A stretch of 8,856 bases of DNA from an uncultured Bacteroidales bacterium (GCA_937949745.1 CALECM010000015.1:1-8856); one strand, 5' to 3'. Shown: positions 1 through 6,545, counted from the stretch's first letter. A program made the numbers and translations. The notes: generated by a model from the sequence alone, not told the origin.

Positions 1-334
1 TACGGCTTTTTTCCAGGTACTCAACTCCTCATCCCTGATCGAATATGCATTTGATTATACTACGCGTAACCTGGATTATCTTAAGAAACGTTATCCTGAC
101 GCACGCAGCTATGTAAAAGGAATGACCATTGACGACAATATGTTCCAGGAATTGATGCGCAACTATAACAGGAAAAATCCGGATGTTCCCGTCCATATTA
201 ATCAGGTATCCAGACAAGAACTGAAATTATGGCTTAAAGCTGTGATCGGAAGGAACCTCTATCAGGAAGACGCTTTCTATCCGTTAATCAATACAACCGA
301 TAAAGTGATTCAGAAAGCTTTGGAGATAAAGTAA
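1..334 (+). CDS. S41 family C-terminal processing peptidase, C-terminal fragment
   Basis: This is the last ~110 codons of a gene that begins before the window. The frame is open from base 2, reading AFFQVLNSSSLIEYAFDY, and ends at the TAA at 332-334; the internal ATG at 122 is not a start. The visible part matches the helical tail that follows the PDZ and protease domains in Bacteroidota S41 (CtpA/Prc-like) peptidases. It has an early stretch with aromatic residues and RNLDYLKKRYPDARSY, then a LKLWLKAVIGRNLYQEDAFYP block close to the 'ikayIAR.lw..eayy.i.n..D..i.kAl' ending that I remember for this family. Such enzymes are usually periplasmic serine proteases that trim protein C-termini. The Ser/Lys catalytic residues lie outside the window, so the call rests on the tail alone. 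It is convergent with mtaB. Confidence 0.75.
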   Translation, partial: TAFFQVLNSSSLIEYAFDYTTRNLDYLKKRYPDARSYVKGMTIDDNMFQELMRNYNRKNPDVPVHINQVSRQELKLWLKAVIGRNLYQEDAFYPLINTTDKVIQKALEIK

Positions 335-378
335 TATTCCATCAGGATAAAAATACTCTGAGAAATCAACATCCATAC

Positions 379-413
379 AACGGGCACTTTGAAATTAATA
401 GTGTCCGTTTACA
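379..413 (+). terminator. Possible rho-independent terminator of the S41 peptidase gene
   Basis: Bases 379-388 pair with 400-409 over ten positions, one of them G-U, around an 11-base loop, followed by a broken T-run (tttacatttt). It lies 45 bp after the peptidase stop codon in the right orientation. The T-run is imperfect, so this is only a candidate. Confidence 0.4.
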
Positions 414-490
414 TTTTAACAGGAATTTATTGAATCCTGGTAATGAATGAATATGAACCATAATTTAATCTTATTATATCAGCTAGAATA

Positions 491-517
491 AAGATCCTTC
501 GCTGCGCTCAGGATGAC
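491..517. repeat. Short palindromic intergenic repeat
   Basis: The core ATCCT (494-498) pairs with AGGAT (510-514) around a TCGCTGCGCTC loop, and the flanks read aag/gac. I remember very similar 'cctTCGCTGCGCTCaggatgac' strings scattered between genes in many unrelated bacterial genomes, but I could not check this. It starts the run of repeats that continues to 752. Confidence 0.5.
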
Positions 518-595
518 CACATAACAAAGCATTAATATAATTAATTCGATAATTCCAACTAAACCAGTAATTGCTGCTTTAAATTTTGATGCGTG

Positions 596-688
596 AAAAA
601 TCAAGGTTCTTTGGCGTGAAGAACTGTAATTGTTTGACGAGTGTTAACGAGGAGTTATTACAGTTCAGCCAAAGGTTCTTTGATTTTT
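596..688. repeat. Large imperfect inverted repeat (MITE-like or REP-like hairpin)
   Basis: Three paired blocks are visible. AAAAATCAA (596-604) pairs with TTGATTTTT (680-688), and GAACTGTAAT (621-630) pairs perfectly with ATTACAGTTC (657-666). Between them, AAGGTTCTTTGG (603-614) faces CCAAAGGTTCTT (669-680), which matches at both ends but not in the central four bases, where GGTTCT occurs on both arms in the same orientation. The 26-base loop carries two ACGAG copies (TGACGAG and AACGAGG). I recall near-identical elements in other Bacteroidales intergenic regions. No transposase is present. Confidence 0.65.
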
Positions 689-722
689 AGCAGAAAAATT
701 GAGCAGCCATGCCCTTTCTTTG

Positions 723-752
723 TTACTTTCTTTGGGCAGGCAAAGAAAGTAA
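723..752. repeat. Perfect 12-bp hairpin
   Basis: TTACTTTCTTTG (723-734) is the exact reverse complement of CAAAGAAAGTAA (741-752) around the loop GGCAGG. An extra TTTCTTTG copy lies immediately to the left (716-723). There is no T-run on either side, so it looks like part of the repeat element ending here rather than a terminator. Confidence 0.65.
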
Positions 753-860
753 ATTATAAATCAGTACTTATTCCAGGGGAATTCAACTCTGGTAATTAAT
801 GCCTATAAAGATGCCGACCCCACTTCAGAATATAACAGAAAAAAAATTCCGGAAGGATAT

Positions 861-2099
861 TTAATGATCCATAACAAAAATTTCTCTATTCAATAAGACG
901 GGAAAAATTTCATTGATCTTTCCCGGATCATAAGGAACATTTACTTTCAGATAATTATCCGTAAATCCGTACATCATTCCATCATTATGATCCGATTCGA
1001 ATAAAACAGGACGTATAGTCCCTTCAAATTGACGATAAAAATCCCGCTTCTTTTTATCAGATAAAGCCAGGAGTTGTTGAGTTCTTTCTTTCTTTAGCAT
1101 ATCAGGAACCTGAGGCATAGAAGCTGCGGGGGTATTGGGCCTTCTGGAATAAGTGAATACATGTAAATAACTGATCGGCAGATCCTCTATAAAACGGTAA
1201 GAATCCGTAAAATCCTGATCGGTTTCAGTAGGGAAACCGGAAATCACATCAATCGCGATACAGGCATCCGGCATCAAACTTTTGATCTGGATTACTTTTT
1301 CCCGGAATAAATTTCGCGTGTAACGTCTCTTCATCTTGGATAAAGTAGCATCAGAACCGGATTGTAAAGGGATATGAAAATGGGGCATCATGACGGATGA
1401 ATCCGATATGAATTGAATAATTTCTTTTTTTAAAAGATTAGGTTCAATGGAGGAGATGCGGATACGGTCCACCGGACTTTGCCGCTCAATTTCACATAGA
1501 AGATCTAACAGGGAAGTTCCGTCAGAAGTCCCGAAATCCCCTATATTGACACCCGTCAGGTTAACTTCTTTAATACCGGAAGCGGATATCCGGTAGAGTT
1601 GTTGCATCACCTCTTCGATGGAAGCGCTCCTGCTTTTTCCCCGGGCTAAGGCTACAGTACAATAACTGCAATGGTAATCGCAACCATCCTGTATTTTCAA
1701 AAAAGAGCGTGTCCTGTCACCGGAAGAAAATGCCGGTGAGAAAAGAGGAGCATGTGGAACAGGATCTCCGCATAAAAAAGGTACTACATGTGATTTATCT
1801 TCACTTCCGAAAACGGCGGAAACTCCCTCCCACTGCTGGATCATAAGCGGCTCCAGGGCAGCATAACAACCGACCAGGATAATTTGGGAAGCTGGATTCT
1901 CACGATGTAAGCGGGCCACCAGATTACGCGTTTTTTTAACGGCTGCCTCCGTAACGGCACAACTATTTACGATAATATGGTAAGCTTCATCCTTCCTCAC
2001 AAAACCGGCATCCGTCAATTGCCGGGCAATCTCCGAGGATTCGCTGAAATTAAGCTTACAACCTAAGGTATGTATGTTAAAAGTTCTATCCGTATTCAC
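861..2099 (-). CDS. mtaB: MtaB, tRNA t6A37 methylthiotransferase (radical SAM)
   Basis: Converts N6-threonylcarbamoyladenosine at position 37 of ANN-decoding tRNAs to its 2-methylthio form, using two [4Fe-4S] clusters and SAM. Numbering from the longest possible reading (TTG at 2114, 417 aa): the N-terminal MTTase domain has the three cluster cysteines C19 (HTLGCKLN), C52 (NSCAVTE) and C83 (VGCYA). The radical SAM domain has CxxxCxxC at C145, C149 and C152 (GCDYHCSYC), and the last ~60 residues fit the TRAM RNA-binding domain. Length and motif order are normal for MtaB rather than MiaB or RimO. There is no ATG start: TTG (2114) lies on a promoter-like box, and a TAG closes the frame just upstream, so I prefer GTG at 2099 (412 aa). 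The gene is divergent from the arginine decarboxylase and convergent with the S41 gene. Confidence 0.92.
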   Translation of the reverse strand: MNTDRTFNIHTLGCKLNFSESSEIARQLTDAGFVRKDEAYHIIVNSCAVTEAAVKKTRNLVARLHRENPASQIILVGCYAALEPLMIQQWEGVSAVFGSEDKSHVVPFLCGDPVPHAPLFSPAFSSGDRTRSFLKIQDGCDYHCSYCTVALARGKSRSASIEEVMQQLYRISASGIKEVNLTGVNIGDFGTSDGTSLLDLLCEIERQSPVDRIRISSIEPNLLKKEIIQFISDSSVMMPHFHIPLQSGSDATLSKMKRRYTRNLFREKVIQIKSLMPDACIAIDVISGFPTETDQDFTDSYRFIEDLPISYLHVFTYSRRPNTPAASMPQVPDMLKKERTQQLLALSDKKKRDFYRQFEGTIRPVLFESDHNDGMMYGFTDNYLKVNVPYDPGKINEIFPVLLNREIFVMDH

Positions 2100-2101
2100 T
2101 A

Positions 2102-2109
2102 TGCAAAAA
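2102..2109 (-). promoter_or_regulatory. Putative -7 promoter box of mtaB
   Basis: On the - strand, 2109-2102 reads TATTTTTG, an exact match to the Bacteroidota -7 consensus TAnnTTTG. A TTTAG sequence about 20 bases upstream is a weak fit to the -33 TTTG element. The box sits inside the reading frame that would begin at TTG 2114, which argues against that start. Confidence 0.45.
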
Positions 2110-2146
2110 TACAAATAATGGAAACACTAACTAAAGAAATATAAGT

Positions 2147-2263
2147 ATGGGCACTATAAAACAACATCCATTTTATCCGGAAAATCATTTTACGGATATC
2201 AATTTCAAATCCGGATCATTTACTTTGGAAGAAATTAAACAAAGTAACCGGATCAAATTATAG
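2147..2263 (+). CDS. Possible 38-residue small protein, unknown function
   Basis: ATG to TAG encodes a 38-residue peptide beginning MGTIKQHPFYPENHF and ending LEEIKQSNRIKL. It lies between mtaB and the decarboxylase, on the strand of the latter. Its composition looks protein-like (aromatic N-terminal half, charged amphipathic C-terminal half) rather than AT-rich noise, and an eight-codon ATG frame (2118-2144) ends just 2 bases before it. There is no good promoter, ribosome site or recognised family. It could equally be the remnant of a larger gene or chance. Confidence 0.25.
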   Translation: MGTIKQHPFYPENHFTDINFKSGSFTLEEIKQSNRIKL

Positions 2264-2293
2264 ATTTACCATAAATCCAAGTAACTTTTTATG

Positions 2294-2301
2294 TATCTTT
2301 G
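2294..2301 (+). promoter_or_regulatory. Putative -7 promoter box of the decarboxylase gene
   Basis: TATCTTTG matches TAnnTTTG exactly and lies 29 bases before the ATG at 2331, a typical Bacteroidota leader length. I see no clear -33 TTTG at the usual 19-20 base spacing. Confidence 0.55.
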
Positions 2302-2330
2302 CGTAACTATTATCATAAATTTATTTTGAA

Positions 2331-3779
2331 ATGAGAACCAAGTATATCGACCTTATCTCCCAGACCTACGAATTTCCACAAGATGAATTCCGGGTAGAAG
2401 ATGATGAACTCTATTTCCATGATGTCTCTCTAATGGATATCATCAAGCAATACGGAACTCCGTTAAAGATCACCTATCTTCCTAAAATATCCCAGAATAT
2501 TCAACGGGCACGACGATGGTTCAATGTGGCAATGGCTAAAGTAGATTACCAGGGAGACTATCATTATTGTTATTGTACTAAAAGCTCCCATTTCGAATTC
2601 GTATTGACGGAAGTATTGAAAAATGACGTACATATCGAAACTTCTTCGGCCTTCGACCTTAATATTATTGAAACATTAAATGAAACCGGGCAATTCGATA
2701 AAGAGAATTATATTATATGTAACGGTTTCAAAAAACAGCAATACATTGACAATATCAACCTGATGCTGGAACAGGGATTCGTCAATATCATCCCGGTCCT
2801 GGACAGTAAACATGAACTGGATCTTTTAAACAAACAGATCATTACCAAATGTAAACTGGGCATCCGGATCGCGGCGGAAGAAGAACCCCGCTTCGAATTT
2901 TATACATCCAGGTTAGGTATCCGTTACAATGATATCATTCCGTTTTACCAAAGCAAGATCAAACAAAACCCGAAATTTGAACTGAAAATGCTTCACTTTT
3001 TTATCAATACCGGGATCAATGATACTTCTTATTATTGGAATGAGTTATCCAAGTGCGTTAATCTTTATTGTGATTTAAAAAAGATTTGTCCCGAACTGGA
3101 TTCCCTGAATATCGGCGGTGGATTCCCGATCAAAAGCTCCCTTTCTTTCGAATATGATTACGAATACATGGCTGAGGAAATCATTTCCCAGATTAAACAA
3201 ATCTGTGAACGCGAAGGCGTGGAAGAACCTGATATTTTTACGGAATTCGGTTCCTATACTGTTGGCGAAGCCAGTGCCATTCTATTTTCCATAGTGCAAC
3301 AAAAAAGACAAAACGATAGGGAGTTATGGAATATGATCGACAGTTCTTTCATGACTACCCTACCCGATACGTGGGCTATTAACCAGCAATTTATCCTATT
3401 GGCGATCAATAACTGGGACCGTGAATATGAAAGGGTTTTTATCGGCGGGGTTACCTGCGACAGTCATGATTATTACAACTCCGAAGCGCATCTGAATGCG
3501 GTTTTCCTTCCCAGGATTTATAAAAACGACAAAATAAAGGATAACGACGGGGAATATTCGGTGAATGCCAATGATGAGGAAGGCGACCCGCAATATATCG
3601 GATTGTTTCATACCGGGGCTTATCAGGAGGCTATCGGCGGCTATGGCGGCATACAACATTGCCTGACACCGGCCCCGAAACATATTATCATCAACCGGGA
3701 TGAAGACGGTGAAACTTACACCAAACTCTTTGCCAAAGAGCAAAGTTATAAAGCGATGTTAAAAATTTTAGGCTATTAG
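2331..3779 (+). CDS. speA: Arginine decarboxylase-like PLP enzyme (fold type III)
   Basis: Likely decarboxylates arginine to agmatine for polyamine synthesis. The 482-residue protein resembles the ~465-residue 'arginine decarboxylase' I remember from Flavobacteriia rather than the ~630-residue E. coli SpeA type. Motifs of the alanine-racemase-fold decarboxylases occur in order: probable Schiff-base lysine K84 in YCYCTKSSHFE, ETSSAFD (103-109), SRLGI (193-197), a HFFINTG strand (222-228), phosphate-binding GGGFP (262-266), TEFGS (304-308), TCDSHD (375-380) with the active-site cysteine expected from the other subunit, and GAY (429-431). It ends KILGY, as in the relatives I recall. The start at 2331 fits the promoter box 29 bases upstream. 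Substrate is not proven by motifs: a related amino acid is possible, so the gene symbol is by family analogy. Confidence 0.8.
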   Translation: MRTKYIDLISQTYEFPQDEFRVEDDELYFHDVSLMDIIKQYGTPLKITYLPKISQNIQRARRWFNVAMAKVDYQGDYHYCYCTKSSHFEFVLTEVLKNDVHIETSSAFDLNIIETLNETGQFDKENYIICNGFKKQQYIDNINLMLEQGFVNIIPVLDSKHELDLLNKQIITKCKLGIRIAAEEEPRFEFYTSRLGIRYNDIIPFYQSKIKQNPKFELKMLHFFINTGINDTSYYWNELSKCVNLYCDLKKICPELDSLNIGGGFPIKSSLSFEYDYEYMAEEIISQIKQICEREGVEEPDIFTEFGSYTVGEASAILFSIVQQKRQNDRELWNMIDSSFMTTLPDTWAINQQFILLAINNWDREYERVFIGGVTCDSHDYYNSEAHLNAVFLPRIYKNDKIKDNDGEYSVNANDEEGDPQYIGLFHTGAYQEAIGGYGGIQHCLTPAPKHIIINRDEDGETYTKLFAKEQSYKAMLKILGY

Positions 3780-3801
3780 CAAGGGATATAAAAAAATTGA
3801 C

Positions 3802-3809
3802 TATTTTTG
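3802..3809 (+). promoter_or_regulatory. Putative -7 promoter box of the SRP RNA
   Basis: TATTTTTG is an exact TAnnTTTG match. It ends 3-5 bases before the first paired base of the SRP RNA, which is where a -7 box should sit. No obvious -33 TTTG is seen upstream, where the decarboxylase gene ends. Confidence 0.6.
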
Positions 3810-3811
3810 CA

Positions 3812-3913
3812 GCGGGTAAGTCTTGTACGATCTGCTCCCTTTTAACTCCCCCAGGACAGGAATGTAGCAAGGGCATAATGGTTGTAGCGATGCGATATAA
3901 GTAGCTTACCCTC
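3812..3913 (+). ncRNA. ffs: Small signal recognition particle RNA (4.5S type)
   Basis: RNA core of the signal recognition particle, which binds Ffh and delivers nascent membrane proteins to FtsY. The apical Ffh-binding domain is diagnostic: CAGG (3852-3855), ACA, a GGAA tetraloop (3859-3862), TGT pairing with ACA, then AGCA (3866-3869), equivalent to E. coli CAGG-UCC-GGAA-GGA-AGCA. The ends pair as GGGTAAG (3814-3820) with CTTACCC (3905-3911), giving a hairpin of about 100 nt with no Alu domain. CTCTTTTATTTT follows and could end transcription. Exact ends are inferred from pairing and from the promoter box. Confidence 0.93.
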
Positions 3914-3930
3914 TTTTATTTTAAAAAGGT

Positions 3931-4551
3931 ATGTTACTAAAGATCTATCCGGAAAATCCAAATCCCAGGGCCATCCAGCAGGTGGTCGAATGCCTGTCGG
4001 ACGGCGGTATTATCATCTATCCGACCGACACGATATATGGGATCGGATGCGATATCTACAAATCGAAAAGCATCGAGAGGGTTATCCAGTTACAAGGTAT
4101 GAACAAGAAAAAGACCGCACTCTCATTCATTTGTTCCGACCTTAGTCATGTAACGGAATTCACCCGGCCGCTCGACAATAATATTTTCAAGATCATGAAA
4201 AAAGCGCTTCCCGGACCATACACTTTCATCCTGGAAGCCAATTCCAACGTACCCAAACTCATACAAAGCAATAAAAAAACAGTGGGTATCCGTATTCCCG
4301 ACAATAACATCAGCCTTGAGATCGTGAGGGTCTTAGGCCATCCCATCCTATCTACTTCCGTAAAAGATGAGGACGAAGTGATCGAATATATTACCGATCC
4401 CGAACTGATCTATGAGAAATACGCGGACAAAGTGGACATTGTCATTGACGGCGGATTCGGGGATAATATCCCTTCCACAGTCGTGGATTGTACTTCCGGC
4501 GAATGTGAAATTATCCGTCACGGGAAAGGGGACATCGATATATTAGAATAG
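3931..4551 (+). CDS. Sua5/YciO/YrdC family, probable threonylcarbamoyl-AMP synthase
   Basis: Family members condense threonine, bicarbonate and ATP to threonylcarbamoyl-AMP, the donor for tRNA t6A37. The 206-residue protein has the single YrdC-like domain without the C-terminal Sua5 domain. Visible motifs are PTDTIYGIGC (31-40), NKKKTALSFIC (58-68, the lysine-rich nucleotide pocket), PGPYTF (94-99), VGIRIP (118-123), STSVK (141-145), PSTVVD (181-186) and a C-terminal IIRHGKG. TsaC/Sua5 enzymes usually have STSAN where this has STSVK, which points to the YciO branch, whose activity is weaker or debated. Start: ATG at 3931, preceded by aaaaaggt. It lies 17 bp after the SRP RNA with no own -7 box, so it may be transcribed by read-through. 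Confidence 0.85.
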   Translation: MLLKIYPENPNPRAIQQVVECLSDGGIIIYPTDTIYGIGCDIYKSKSIERVIQLQGMNKKKTALSFICSDLSHVTEFTRPLDNNIFKIMKKALPGPYTFILEANSNVPKLIQSNKKTVGIRIPDNNISLEIVRVLGHPILSTSVKDEDEVIEYITDPELIYEKYADKVDIVIDGGFGDNIPSTVVDCTSGECEIIRHGKGDIDILE

Positions 4552-4726
4552 GAAATCATTTTTCTTCTGTGGACCATCAACTTATGGCCAAAAAATAACA
4601 AAAAGTTTAAACTCCTATTTCTGTTGATAAATAAAAGTTTACTTTTTGATATATTTATGCATTTTAGCATGAATTTTCAGTATGTTTACCATTCAAAATA
4701 TTATTAACTTAAAAAAAACAGAAACA

Positions 4727-5611
4727 ATGAAAAAGTTATTATTCACCACCCTTATCCTTTTTGCCGGTTTTTCTTTTGCAACTGCACAGGTCAATCTTTC
4801 GTTTAACCCCAAGGAAGATACCAAATATGAGTATAAAATGGAAATCACTCAAAATATGAAACAAACGGCCATGGGATATGAAATTCCCATGACCCATAAA
4901 ACAGTAACTGCATTTGACATGGCCGTTCAGGAAAAAAGCGCTGCGGGAACAAAAATAAACTTTGTTTATACAGAAATTGTGTATGAACTCTCCAGTACGA
5001 TGATGAACATCAAATATGACTCCAAAAAACCATCCGACGATACTTCACAGGTGGATGCGATGATGGGAAAGGTGTTCGGCAGTATTATCGGAAAATCTTT
5101 TCAGGCTGTTATTGCACCTGACGGTTCCGTAATTTCCGTATCCGGATTTAATGCTATCGTAGAAGATCTGATAAAAAATATGGGTGACGATTCTCAATCA
5201 CAAATGTTTGAGCAGGCCTTGGAACAACAGTTCAGCGATGAAGCTATAAAAACCATGCTTGAACAATATATGAAAATATATCCCGGTAAGACCATCAAAA
5301 AAGGAGATAGCTGGATCGTCAAACAGAACACAGATGCAATGGGAATGACGACGACTATTAAATCAAAATATACCTTAAAATCCGCAGATAAAAAAGTTGC
5401 TTTTACAGATGTAACCTCAACTATTGATGGTATGGATGGCGCCATTACAGGAACTCAACAAGGTACTGTTGAATTTGATGTGGAAACCGGACTGGTGAAA
5501 ACGTCTGTAATAAATCAGAAAATGAAAGGCACCATGAGTGCAAATGGAATAGATATCGATATTGATATGGATTCTAAAGCGATAGTAACGACGACCGAAA
5601 AGAGTAATTAA
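4727..5611 (+). CDS. Secreted protein of unknown function (possibly DUF6263-like)
   Basis: The ATG at 4727 is chosen over the in-frame ATG at 4682 because it begins a clean signal peptide: MKK, a hydrophobic run LLFTTLILFAGFSF, then an ATA|Q cleavage site near residues 20-21. The mature ~274 residues are rich in Lys, Asp, Thr, Met and alternating beta-strand patterns (YEYKMEITQNMKQ, TKINFVYTEIVYEL, TAVEFDVETG-like segments) with no Cys and no lipobox. A KTIKKGDSWIV segment about two thirds along is typical of Bacteroidota exported beta-barrel or lipocalin-like DUF proteins. I would guess the DUF6263 family but cannot confirm it. Periplasmic or surface location is likely; function unknown. It is a single gene, 175 bp after the YciO gene, ending before a strong hairpin. 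Confidence 0.82.
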   Translation: MKKLLFTTLILFAGFSFATAQVNLSFNPKEDTKYEYKMEITQNMKQTAMGYEIPMTHKTVTAFDMAVQEKSAAGTKINFVYTEIVYELSSTMMNIKYDSKKPSDDTSQVDAMMGKVFGSIIGKSFQAVIAPDGSVISVSGFNAIVEDLIKNMGDDSQSQMFEQALEQQFSDEAIKTMLEQYMKIYPGKTIKKGDSWIVKQNTDAMGMTTTIKSKYTLKSADKKVAFTDVTSTIDGMDGAITGTQQGTVEFDVETGLVKTSVINQKMKGTMSANGIDIDIDMDSKAIVTTTEKSN

Positions 5612-5629
5612 TATTCAGGAAAGAAGACA

Positions 5630-5672
5630 CCTAAGGGTAAGTAATCCGGCTTCCGGATTACTTACCCTTAGG
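5630..5672. terminator. Perfect 20-bp hairpin, probable bidirectional terminator
   Basis: Bases 5630-5649 are the exact reverse complement of 5653-5672 with a 3-base loop (ctt). It begins 18 bp after the stop of the secreted-protein gene. The 3' side continues cttattta, a poor T-run, and the - strand side has gtcttctttcc. Position between genes that converge on it supports termination in both directions. The length and perfection are greater than terminators need. Confidence 0.6.
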
Positions 5673-5742
5673 CTTATTTACGGGAAACTGCTCAGGGATC
5701 CATTGTAGCAATAATAATCATCTTTTCTTTAAACTCACCGAT

Positions 5743-6045
5743 TTACCGGATTATATTTGAACAGTAAGCATATGCTTTTTGATATGGAAATAAACCCAAC
5801 AAAGGATCCACGCTTATCCAGATACCTTCCTCACTGTCATAATATCGTGCGCCGAAATAAGATAGCCCCGTCTCCGCATCGCGTTCCTTGCCGAAAAAAG
5901 TGTAGGGTGTCTCCCAGTTGGTATCATAACGTTTGTCGTACCACAACTCCCCGAAAGGAAGATAATCCAGTTTCTGAATTACGTCACCGTTGTGGGTGAT
6001 CACGATATCCCAATTGTGTATCATCATAAGACTCATTAACCACAT
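5743..6045 (-). pseudogene. Orphan Rhs repeat-associated core C-terminal fragment
   Basis: Recognisable Rhs core from about DIVITHNGDVIQKLDY on: LPFGELWYDKRY, FFGKERDAETGLSYFGARYYDSEEG, WISVDPLLGLFPYQKAYAYC. This is the closing plug of an Rhs cocoon, the piece directly before a toxin tip. It lacks the rest of the protein upstream: the homology starts near 6015, next to the end of the small secreted gene. After YAYCSN the normal NNPVK is disrupted: AAATATAATCC has two extra bases (5751-5756) relative to AAATAATCC, giving SNIIR and a stop at 5743. Correcting it gives SNNPVNR and a stop at 5735, with no DPDG and no tip. It is visibly less AT-rich than the sequence to its right. Best read as the core end of a displaced or deleted Rhs gene. 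Confidence 0.8.
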
Positions 6046-6545
6046 GAATTATAAATATTACCACAGTAATCAATAACCCATCCTGTATAATATTCATCAT
6101 CCTTTATAAATACTATTTTTATGAATTTATCCTTAAATGGACTTATATTTACTACGTTTACCATAATGTCATCTTCAAATTCAATTAATTCAAAAGAAGA
6201 TTCTGGACTAGGCTGTGAAAAGAGTTTTATTTTTTATTTCTACTTAGGAATACACTACAATATTTTTTTTCAATCCATCCAGTAATCGTAGGAGAATTAA
6301 ATTGGCTAACTGAATTCACTTTAACTTCAAAAGCCGATAGTGATTCTTTCATGAGTTCAAGAGAAAAATAATTTTCAAAAATTGTATCCTGAAAAAAAGA
6401 ATTCTTCTCTTCAATACATAATGAGGTAGAATATAATGTTATCTTTATATTAGATTGATTAACAAAAGCATATGGCAATATATCATTTTGGGAAACCGCC
6501 AAAAAAGGAAAAGCCATAAAACTGTAATACAATAAATTTTTTCAT
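6036..6545 (-). pseudogene. Small exported protein with two SH3-like repeats, frameshifted
   Basis: ATG at 6545 to TAA at 6036 spans exactly 170 codons, but two single-base shifts break it. An A6 run right after the start (6537-6542) is one base too long: with five As it reads MKNLLYYSFMAFPFLAVSQ, a good signal peptide; as it stands it stops after 20 residues. A second A6 run (6230-6235) is one base short. With both corrected the product is 169 residues: repeat one ends TGWIEKKYCSVFL, then LFSQPSPESSFELIEFEDD, and repeat two ends YYTGWVIDYCGN, stop after NSCG. The GW..YC endings match the GWVNLRYLC ending of the intact lipoprotein at 7657-8211, so it is probably a paralogous immunity protein. 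The shifts could be decay, phase variation or sequencing error. Confidence 0.65.

Larger units (their letters stand above)
335..860. other. Intergenic region with hairpin repeats between convergent genes
   Basis: No convincing gene is visible in these 526 bases. It holds the candidate terminator at 379-413, a short inverted repeat at 494-514, the large imperfect hairpin at 596-688 and a perfect hairpin at 723-752. The longest protein-like reading in the right part (about 776-895, + strand) has no start codon and runs into mtaB. The only ATG-started stretch inside the repeats (710-760, ending tta taa) would give a 16-residue peptide encoded by the hairpin itself and is unlikely to be a gene. 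Confidence 0.7.

Noticed and set aside
710..760. 16-codon frame ATG ... TTA TAA across the perfect hairpin
   Set aside because: Its sequence is dictated by the inverted repeat, with no ribosome site or promoter.
435..801. Near-identical CTGGTAAT(G/T)AATG strings on both sides of the hairpin cluster, as possible target-site duplication
   Set aside because: Only about 13 bases with a mismatch in AT-rich sequence, and the strings do not lie at the element ends.
776..895. Protein-like + strand reading (NAYKDADPTSEYNRKKIPEG and a few residues on each side, ending NFSIQ)
   Set aside because: No start codon, no recognisable family, and its last third overlaps the end of mtaB on the other strand. 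It may be a gene remnant, but the support is too thin.
3396..3743. 115-codon - strand open frame inside the decarboxylase gene
   Set aside because: Fully antisense to a gene with clear family motifs; a shadow frame.
4682..4726. Upstream in-frame ATG as start of the secreted protein
   Set aside because: It would place 15 polar residues before a textbook signal peptide; the ATG at 4727 is the better start.
5757..5999. + strand open frame opposite the Rhs core fragment
   Set aside because: The opposite strand encodes unmistakable Rhs core motifs, so this is antisense noise.
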